From contig CAKPUX010000025.1 of NCBI GenBank assembly GCA_934193095.1, positions 1-27,961 on the forward strand: a stretch of 27,961 nucleotides of DNA, written 5' to 3'. The position numbers were made by a program, and so were the translations under genes. This document shows positions 22,744 through 27,961 of this stretch, piece by piece. The stretch is from an uncultured Dialister sp. (GTDB lineage: Bacteria; Bacillota; Negativicutes; Veillonellales; Dialisteraceae). A model generated the notes under the pieces. The model saw only the letters and a program-made list of their open reading frames with translations. It searched no databases and was not told the DNA's origin. Position 1 is the stretch's first letter. Every line of letters starts with the position of its first letter.

Positions 22744-23322
22744 TCACTTTCTCGAGAATACCCAGTCACTCACCGCCGAGCCGAAATTCGCGAGCGCAGC
22801 GAGAGCCGGTGCGAAAGGCGCTGCGTGGATCAGCCGATGCACGAGCCCCGCGATGGCGACGCCGCCCAAAAGATCCGTCGGATAATGCACACCGGCAAAA
22901 ATACGGGAAAATGCAAGAAGCCCGGCAAAGGCCGCCAACAGCTGCGCCCCCGGCATGTGCATGCGGAGAAGCTCCATGACGACGATGGCCCCATTCATCG
23001 TGTGATTGCTGGGAAAAGATGCATTGGCCTTATGCCCGGTGAAATTCCAGATGCGCCAGTCGCATACAAAAGGCCTTCTCCGTCTCCACACCCTGCCGAT
23101 GGCAAAGGAAAGAAGAGATGCGACCACGACCCCCGCGAAGGACAGCACGCAGCAGAGCCGGCGCGCCTTCCGTCCTTCCCCGGGTGCAAACCAGAGGAGA
23201 AGTCCGTAGATCACAAAAGCCCAGTGTCCGTAGCGTGTGACAAGGTCCATGAACAGACTCGCCTTGCGCGAGACGGATGTGGCTTCATTCACCTTTCTTA
23301 CGATATAGAGATCCGGATTCAT
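22744..23322 (-). CDS. PAP2 family membrane phosphatase
   Basis: The 192-aa protein has several membrane segments and the PAP2 motifs PSNH (104-107) and SRIFAGVHYPTD (139-150), holding the catalytic histidines H107 and H146 and aspartate D150. The first motif is atypical: R77-VWRRRRP (77-84) has one residue fewer than the usual K-x6-RP. Members remove phosphate from undecaprenyl diphosphate or other lipid phosphates at the outer face of the membrane. The start at 23322 is set by AAAGGAGG 6 nt upstream. The gene is 65 nt before the WYL gene and probably begins that operon. Confidence 0.9.
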   Translation of the reverse strand: MNPDLYIVRKVNEATSVSRKASLFMDLVTRYGHWAFVIYGLLLWFAPGEGRKARRLCCVLSFAGVVVASLLSFAIGRVWRRRRPFVCDWRIWNFTGHKANASFPSNHTMNGAIVVMELLRMHMPGAQLLAAFAGLLAFSRIFAGVHYPTDLLGGVAIAGLVHRLIHAAPFAPALAALANFGSAVSDWVFSRK

Positions 23323-23353
23323 CAGCTTCCTCCTTTGCTGCTTGTTGCTTCTC

Positions 23354-23382
23354 ATTTTAGCATAAGGAGGGGAATTTGACAA
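23354..23382 (-). promoter_or_regulatory. Promoter of the PAP2-WYL-DUF2953-ytfJ operon
   Basis: On the minus strand TTGTCA (23382-23377) and TAAAAT (23359-23354), with TGC before the -10 box, are separated by 17 nt. Confidence 0.75.
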
Positions 23383-23407
23383 AAGCGGGGACACGGGGCG
23401 AAAAAGT

Positions 23408-23430
23408 AAAAAAGAGCCGCGCGGCCCTTT
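23408..23430 (-). terminator. Intrinsic terminator of the small membrane protein gene
   Basis: On the minus strand GGGCC-GCGC-GGCTC forms a short stem with one G-U, followed by six Ts. The plus-strand version has an A-C mismatch, so it works best for the minus strand. Confidence 0.75.
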
Positions 23431-23643
23431 TTATACGTTCTTCTTTTTTTCTTCCGCTTCCTTCTTCTTTTTCTCTACCGTTTCCAGATAGCCGCTCCGC
23501 CGAAGCACCATAGACAAAATGGCAACCAGCGAGCCTAGAAGGATGAAAATATTCATCGTCGTGAATCCCTCGCCCCAGCCGATACGAAAGATCGCATAAG
23601 CAAGCACGACAAAAAGCAGTGAATCTTGAAATTTACCAAACAT
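23431..23643 (-). CDS. Small membrane protein with two hydrophobic helices
   Basis: The 70-aa product has two likely membrane segments (about 8-24, SLLFVVLAYAIFRIGWG, and about 29-45, TMNIFILLGSLVAILSMVL) and a very basic/acidic tail of KKK and EEKKK. The start at 23643 is supported by GGGAGGG 6 nt upstream; an upstream in-frame ATG at 23718 lies ahead of the promoter. Family not recognised. It has its own promoter and terminator, so it is likely a real gene. Confidence 0.75.
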   Translation of the reverse strand: MFGKFQDSLLFVVLAYAIFRIGWGEGFTTMNIFILLGSLVAILSMVLRRSGYLETVEKKKKEAEEKKKNV

Positions 23644-23668
23644 CGCGTTCCCTCCCGTCTTTTCTCCT

Positions 23669-23697
23669 ACAATAGCGGAAAGCATGGTCCCCGTCAA
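23669..23697 (-). promoter_or_regulatory. Promoter of the small membrane protein gene
   Basis: On the minus strand TTGACG (23697-23692) and TATTGT (23674-23669) are 17 nt apart. Confidence 0.65.
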
Positions 23698-23725
23698 GTA
23701 AAAACTTCTCATGTGCATGGAGGAG

Positions 23726-23915
23726 AGATGGGGGCTAGTGACTGGTGACTAGTGACTTGAAAGGTGCTTTCGAGCATCGCCCCATCCATACTCTGCGGCG
23801 CTTCTATATTTTTATGCGCCGCACCACCCCCGCTGAACCCTCTGAACCGGTAGAACCCACTCCCCCTCTTTCGCAAACAATCAAGGGGGCAGGCAGCATG
23901 CCCACGGTCTAACCC
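23726..23915 (+). repeat. Composite repeat between sucD and the small membrane protein gene
   Basis: A (GGCTAGTGACTGGTGACTAG), F-like (GAGCATCGCCCC), B (23795-23822), GAACC units (TGAACCCTCTGAACCGG) and E (CAATCAAGGGGGC...CCCACGGTCTAACCC) lie in forward order, although both flanking genes are on the minus strand. Confidence 0.78.
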
Positions 23916-23944
23916 AAAAAGCAGTCCCTCGCGGGACTGCTTTT
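23916..23944 (-). terminator. Intrinsic terminator of sucD
   Basis: AAAAAGCAGTCCC-TCGC-GGGACTGCTTTT is a perfect 8-bp GC-rich stem with A/T flanks on both sides, 3 nt past the sucD stop. Confidence 0.9.
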
Positions 23945-23946
23945 CA

Positions 23947-24849
23947 TCAGCATGTATGGCATTCGTCATAGAGCCCTTCCTTTTTCAAGAGCTCGATGAC
24001 CGTCTCACCGATATGCGCTACCGTTTCTGCGACAGGGATCCCCACCGCATTCAGCGCAGCGATCTTTTCTACCGCAGTCCCCTTGCCGCCGGAAATGATG
24101 GCGCCGGCATGACCCATGCGCTTTCCTGGAGGTGCCATGCGGCCGGCGATGAAGGCAGCGACAGGCTTCTTCATATTGTCATGGATCCATTTCGCAGCCT
24201 GTTCCTCCGCCGTACCACCGATCTCGCCGATCATGAGGACCGCCTTGGTATCCGGGTCGTCATTGAAAAGCTTCAGTGCATCGATGAAGTCCGTGCCTTT
24301 GATCGGGTCGCCGCCGATGCCGATCGCACTCGTCTGTCCGATGCCTGCATGGGTCAGCTGGAAGGTCGCTTCGTAAGTCAGCGTGCCGGAGCGGGAAACC
24401 ACGCCCACGTGGCCTTTTTTATAGATCTGTCCGGGGATGATGCCGATATTCGCTTCATCGACAGAAATGAGACCCGGGCAGTTCGGTCCGATGAGGCGGG
24501 TCTTCTTGCCCACCATGTAGCGGTGCACCTTGACCATATCTTCAACCGGGATGTGTTCCGTAATGCAGACGACGAGCTCCAAGCCCGCTTCGACTGCTTC
24601 AAGGATGGCATCGGCTGCAAAGGCAGCCGGTACGAAAATGACCGAGGTCGTGGCTTTGGTGACAGCGACGGCATCTCTCACGGTATTGAAGACCGGTACG
24701 CCGCAGCAGACTTCACCGGCTCTTCCCGGTGCCGTGCCGCCTACGATATTTGTGCCATACTTCTGCATCTGTTCGGTATGGAAACGGGCTGCCTTGCCCG
24801 TGATGCCCTGCACAATGACTTTGGTATCTTTATGAATTAAAACGCTCAT
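23947..24849 (-). CDS. sucD: Succinate-CoA ligase, alpha subunit
   Basis: The 300-aa protein binds CoA and carries the phosphohistidine H247 in MGHAGAIISGG. It also shows GITGKAARFHTEQM (15-28), IGPNCPG (120-126) and SRSGTLTYE (152-160). With SucC it interconverts succinyl-CoA and succinate with formation of a nucleoside triphosphate. AGGAGG lies 8 nt before the ATG. In most bacteria sucC and sucD are adjacent or overlapping; here a 387-bp repeat-filled gap separates them and sucD has its own promoter-like sequence. Confidence 0.96.
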   Translation of the reverse strand: MSVLIHKDTKVIVQGITGKAARFHTEQMQKYGTNIVGGTAPGRAGEVCCGVPVFNTVRDAVAVTKATTSVIFVPAAFAADAILEAVEAGLELVVCITEHIPVEDMVKVHRYMVGKKTRLIGPNCPGLISVDEANIGIIPGQIYKKGHVGVVSRSGTLTYEATFQLTHAGIGQTSAIGIGGDPIKGTDFIDALKLFNDDPDTKAVLMIGEIGGTAEEQAAKWIHDNMKKPVAAFIAGRMAPPGKRMGHAGAIISGGKGTAVEKIAALNAVGIPVAETVAHIGETVIELLKKEGLYDECHTC

Positions 24850-24878
24850 GGGTACATCCTCCTGAGGTTAAATGAGAG

Positions 24879-24908
24879 ATTAAATGATAAGTATTTGTTC
24901 GTAGTCAA
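24879..24908 (-). promoter_or_regulatory. Candidate sucD-specific promoter
   Basis: On the minus strand TTGACT (24908-24903) and TTTAAT (24884-24879), each five of six matches, are separated by 18 nt. It lies between the repeat and the sucD ribosome binding site. Confidence 0.55.
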
Positions 24909-24934
24909 ACATAGCAGACCGAACCATATGACAA

Positions 24935-25230
24935 GGGTTAGCCCATGGGGCGTGCTGCCCCTTGATTGCGTGCGAAAGCCTCGCTTGAATGAAAAATTAG
25001 AAATGAGAAATGTGAAATGTGAAATGTGAAATGGTGGTGCGGCGCATAAAAATACAGAAGCGCCGCGGATGTTTGAAACTAGCGGTTTTCTCGTATCGCA
25101 AACCTAATCCCTAGTCACTAGCCACTCATTCCTGCTTTCAAACTTCAGGTTGATAGGCTCTGGTAGCGGCGCACAATTCATAAAGCACCGCCGCTTCTCA
25201 CAACGTCTGAAACCTTGAACCCGTCAACCT
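24935..25230 (-). repeat. Composite repeat between sucC and sucD
   Basis: Left to right: E reversed (GGGTTAGCCCATGGGGCG...CCCCTTGATTGCG), AATGTGA heptamers (about 25012-25033), B (25039-25066), the 44-bp unit (25071-25114, identical to 2868-2911), CTAGTCACTAGCCACT, and a further B-like inverted repeat AGCGGCG...CGCCGCT (25165-25195). Confidence 0.78.
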
Positions 25231-25236
25231 TTATTT

Positions 25237-26433
25237 TTACTTCTTCTCTCTCGTTTCTTTTGCGAGACGAATGGCGAGTTTCGCACCTTCATCCATGGAA
25301 GAAGCCGGATACAGATTCTTGATATCCGCTTTGGCCAGGATCTCGCGTCCGCGCTCTACATTGCGTCCCTCGAGACGAACCACGACAGGGATCGGGAATT
25401 CCTCTTTGCCGCCGGAAAGAAGCGCAGCCGCTTCGACAATGCCCGTCGCGATGACATCGCACTTATTGATGCCGCCGAAAATATTGATCAGAATGCCGTC
25501 GACCTGATCGTCTTCAAGCATGATCCTGAAGGCTGCCACGATCTTTTCCGGCGTAGAGTCACCGCCGACATCAAGGAAGTTGGCCGGTTCACCACCGTTT
25601 TCCTTGATGATATCGACAGTCGCCATTGCAAGACCTGCCCCGTTGACCATGCAGGCTACGTCGCCGCCGAGATTGACATAGTTCAATCCCTCCGCTGCGG
25701 CTTCTCTTTCCTTCTGGTCCTCTTCCGTGATGTCGCGCAGGGCTACGATCTCCGGATGACGGGACAGCGTGCTGTCATCGAAGTTCAGCTTCGCATCGAG
25801 CGCCATGACGTCGCCTTCTTCGGTAACGACCAGCGGATTGACCTCCGCCAGCGAGCAGTCCTTATCCACAAAGACATTGTAGAGGTACTTCATGAAGGTC
25901 GCTGCTTTTCTGATGGTCGGCTTTTCGAAATGAAGCGCATACGCCATGCGCTGTGCCTGGAAATCGGCCAGCCCGATGACCGGGTCGATGTACTCTTTGA
26001 TGATCTTTTCCGGATTTTCTGCTGCCACGTCCTCGATGGACATGCCGCCGGACTCCGAACCCATCATGACGACGCATTCCGCCTGACGATCCACGACAAA
26101 GGAGAGATAGTACTCTTTCTTGATATGGCAGCCGGCTTCGATCAGAAGACGATTCACCGTCTTGCCCTGCGGGCCGGTCTGGCGGGTGACGAGCACCTTG
26201 CCAAGAAGCTCCTTCGCATATTTTCTGACTTCATCCAGAGAACGCGCGAGCTTGACACCGCCCGCCTCCCCGCGGCCGCCTGCATGGATCTGTGCCTTTA
26301 CGACCACGACCGGCGTGTCAAGGCGCTTTGCATTTTCCAGCGCATCTTCGACTGTGAATGCCGGATAGCCTTCCGGAACATGGATGCCATACTCACGCAT
26401 GATCTGCTTACTCTGGTATTCATGGATATTCAT
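25237..26433 (-). CDS. sucC: Succinate-CoA ligase (ADP-forming), beta subunit
   Basis: The 398-aa protein is the nucleotide-binding partner of SucD and has the expected length. An ATP-grasp fold starts with MNIHEYQSKQIMREYGI and VVKAQIHAGGRGEAGGVK (about 44-61). It has AEVNPLVV (Mg binding) and GGINKCDVIATGIV in the C-terminal CoA-ligase domain. AAGGGAG lies about 9 nt before the ATG. Its leader contains a terminator-like hairpin. The reaction could run in either direction in an anaerobe that makes or uses succinate; direction is not visible from sequence. Confidence 0.96.
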   Translation of the reverse strand: MNIHEYQSKQIMREYGIHVPEGYPAFTVEDALENAKRLDTPVVVVKAQIHAGGRGEAGGVKLARSLDEVRKYAKELLGKVLVTRQTGPQGKTVNRLLIEAGCHIKKEYYLSFVVDRQAECVVMMGSESGGMSIEDVAAENPEKIIKEYIDPVIGLADFQAQRMAYALHFEKPTIRKAATFMKYLYNVFVDKDCSLAEVNPLVVTEEGDVMALDAKLNFDDSTLSRHPEIVALRDITEEDQKEREAAAEGLNYVNLGGDVACMVNGAGLAMATVDIIKENGGEPANFLDVGGDSTPEKIVAAFRIMLEDDQVDGILINIFGGINKCDVIATGIVEAAALLSGGKEEFPIPVVVRLEGRNVERGREILAKADIKNLYPASSMDEGAKLAIRLAKETREKK

Positions 26434-26448
26434 ACTTCATTCTCCCTT

Positions 26449-26498
26449 CCATGAGAAGATCACCCCTCATGAAAAAAATGAAAGCGCCTGGCGCTTTC
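26449..26498 (-). promoter_or_regulatory. Terminator-like hairpin in the sucC leader (possible attenuator)
   Basis: On the minus strand GAAAGCGC-CAG-GCGCTTTC (26498-26480) is followed by ATTTTTTT. A second hairpin CATGAG...CTCATG (26470-26449) follows just before the ribosome binding site. No minus-strand gene lies upstream, so the structure sits inside the leader of sucC itself if the promoter at 26568 is used. Confidence 0.5.
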
Positions 26499-26567
26499 GC
26501 TGTCATTTTCTTTTTTGGCTATCTTTTTACAGCCTTTTCTTGAAATCATGTACAAATTACAGAAATA

Positions 26568-26576
26568 ATTGTATCA
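26568..26576 (-). promoter_or_regulatory. Candidate sucC promoter (extended -10)
   Basis: On the minus strand TGATACAAT is an extended -10 element. It would give a leader of about 125 nt that includes the terminator-like hairpin. Confidence 0.5.
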
Positions 26577-26627
26577 CTATCAAACATTTTTGGAAAGAAG
26601 TATGCATAATTGGACACAAGAAAAGAT

Positions 26628-26661
26628 AAGCTATGCATTTCACTCATAGCTTTGCTATAAT
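26628..26661 (+). promoter_or_regulatory. Promoter and dyad operator of the threonine aldolase gene
   Basis: TGCTATAAT (26653-26661) is a perfect extended -10 box. AAGCTATG (26628-26635) and CATAGCTT (26645-26652) form a perfect 8-bp dyad with a 9-nt spacer that fills the -35 to -10 space. A protein bound there would block the promoter. Confidence 0.6.
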
Positions 26662-26699
26662 TTATGACATACATATCCCAATGAAAGGAAGCATTCATC

Positions 26700-27743
26700 A
26701 TGAACCATACCCTCCCCTTCGCCTCCGACTACATGGAAGGCTGCCATCCGAATATTCTCCGTCGTCTTTCTGAAACAAACCACCAGCCCTCTGCCGGCTA
26801 CGGACTAGATGACATCTCTGCCTCCGCCCGCAAACGCATCAGAAAAGCATGCGCCGCGCCGCAGGCAGAGGTGAAATTCCTCGTCGGCGGCACCCAAACA
26901 AATGCCACCGTGATCGACTGCGTCCTCCGCCCTTATGAAGGCGTCATCGCCGCCGACAGCGGCCACGTGAATGTCCATGAAGCCGGCGCCATCGAGTGGG
27001 GTGGTCACAAAGTGCTCGCCCTTCCCTCCGAGGAAGGCAAGCTGACTGCCGACGCGATCAATCACTACGTCTCCGATTTCTTTGCCGACGACAACTGGGA
27101 ACACATGGTACATCCAGGCATGGTCTACATTTCCCAGCCGACCGAATGGGGCACCCTCTATTCCCAAAAAGAGCTGACAGACATTTCTGCCGTCTGCCGC
27201 AGGCACCACCTTCCCCTCTTCATCGATGGAGCCCGCCTCGCCTACGCCCTCGGAAGCACCGCAAATGACGTCACCCTCGAAGACCTTGCTCGCCTCGCAG
27301 ACGTCTTCTATATCGGCGGCACGAAATGCGGCGCACTCTTCGGCGAAGCCGTCGTGATCCCTGACCCGCGCCTCATCTTGCACTTCTTCCCCATGATCAA
27401 ACAGCATGGCGCACTCCTCTCCAAAGGCTGGCTCCTCGGCATCCAGTTTGACGAGCTTTTCAAAGATGGCCTCTATGTGCAGATGGGGCGCACCGCCGAC
27501 CTCTATGCCGAAGAGATCAAAAAAGCGCTCACCGCCAAAGGGATCCCCCTCTACTTCGACTCCCCTACGAATCAGATTTTCTTCACCATAGAAAACTGCC
27601 AGATGGAAAAGCTCAAAGAGACCGTCGATTTCGGCTTCGGCTGCAAAGCCGACGACAGCCACAGCATCATCCGCCTCTGCACCAGCTGGGCGACAAAGGA
27701 AGAAGATGTGAAAGCTCTAGTCCGTGTGATTGAGGCTTTGTGA
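26700..27743 (+). CDS. L-threonine aldolase family PLP enzyme
   Basis: The 347-aa protein is a fold-type I PLP lyase of the threonine aldolase/beta-eliminating lyase family, which splits threonine to glycine and acetaldehyde. Landmarks are FLVGGTQTN (60-68), the H103 region IEWGGHKV, FIDGARL (174-180) and the PLP lysine K209 in YIGGTKCGALFGE. AAAGGAAG lies about 9 nt upstream. It is transcribed divergently from sucC and has its own promoter with a dyad. The stop TGA is followed at once by heptamer repeats. A related role such as beta-hydroxy amino acid lyase is possible. Confidence 0.9.
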   Translation: MNHTLPFASDYMEGCHPNILRRLSETNHQPSAGYGLDDISASARKRIRKACAAPQAEVKFLVGGTQTNATVIDCVLRPYEGVIAADSGHVNVHEAGAIEWGGHKVLALPSEEGKLTADAINHYVSDFFADDNWEHMVHPGMVYISQPTEWGTLYSQKELTDISAVCRRHHLPLFIDGARLAYALGSTANDVTLEDLARLADVFYIGGTKCGALFGEAVVIPDPRLILHFFPMIKQHGALLSKGWLLGIQFDELFKDGLYVQMGRTADLYAEEIKKALTAKGIPLYFDSPTNQIFFTIENCQMEKLKETVDFGFGCKADDSHSIIRLCTSWATKEEDVKALVRVIEAL

Positions 27744-27961
27744 CAGGGGACTAGTGACTGGTAGCTAGTGACTAGTGACTAGGGATTAGAAGACTGAGAG
27801 ATATCAGACATCAGACTTCTGATGTCTGCCTTCTGACTTCTGACCTGTAAAGTCTAAAGTCTCCAGGTCCCCTAGTCCCTAAGTCTCAAGCGGGCATCGC
27901 CCCGTTTCGTCATCCTGAGCGGCGAGAAACGTCGTATGTGAGATAACGAATGCCAGAACAG
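27744..27961 (+). repeat. Composite repeat at the right window edge
   Basis: A (GGACTAGTGACTGG, GCTAGTGACTAGTGACTAGG) leads into a hairpin CAGACATCAGA-CT-TCTGATGTCTG (27805-27828) and CTTCTGA heptamers. Module F follows (GGGCATCGCCCCG, near 27893), then the beginning of an element G relative (CGTCATCCTGAGCG). It continues beyond the window; no gene is visible. Confidence 0.7.

Overview
The window reads as the chromosome of a low-to-medium GC Firmicute. A member of the Negativicutes (Dialister/Megasphaera-like) is my best guess, but it is an inference from gene content and not a demonstrated identity. The supporting signs are Gram-positive-style Shine-Dalgarno sequences (AGGAGG type), a T-box leader on a serine operon, an smc-ftsY pair, a YtfI/YtfJ-like pair, and separate sucC and sucD genes.

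Layout. Positions 1-107 are the end of an IS3-like insertion sequence that runs off the left edge. Positions 565-1190 hold tRNA genes: an Asn-Glu-Val cluster, a tRNA 3' remnant, and a separately promoted tRNA-Ala(CGC). A LarA-type racemase (minus strand) follows. Next comes a strong promoter with a Ser-type T-box leader, which has one specifier stem but two antiterminator/terminator modules. It precedes serC, serA and a histidine-phosphatase gene that could supply the last step of serine synthesis. Then come a short transaldolase, a MATE transporter and a secreted protein of unknown function.

The centre is mostly minus strand: a LysR regulator, a YgjP-type metallohydrolase, ftsY and smc. A second MATE transporter and a membrane-anchored hypothetical (both plus) follow. 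Then comes a minus-strand operon of a PAP2 phosphatase, a WYL regulator, a DUF2953 (YtfI-like) protein and a GerW/YtfJ protein. A small two-helix membrane protein and sucD and sucC (both minus) come next. The window ends with a divergent threonine aldolase (plus).

The striking non-genic feature is a family of mosaic intergenic repeats. There are about 14 copies, covering roughly 3.4 kb by my hand-drawn boundaries. They are built from shared modules in a recurring order: (A) heptanucleotide arrays such as GTGACTA or GGATTAG; (F) a GGGCATCGCCCC segment; (B) a hairpin GCGGCGC-N(13-14)-GCGCCGC; (C/D) further heptamer or nonamer arrays (CACTCCT, TGAACCT, GGTTCTATA-like); and (E) a CAATCAAAGGGC...GGGCTAACCC segment. 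Some copies carry a 150-170 bp inverted-repeat element (G) whose two arms change together between copies. The mosaics sit at gene ends, often starting on the stop codon, and they split operons that are normally compact (serC/serA, sucC/sucD, smc/ftsY). This family is the best candidate for an undescribed system here.
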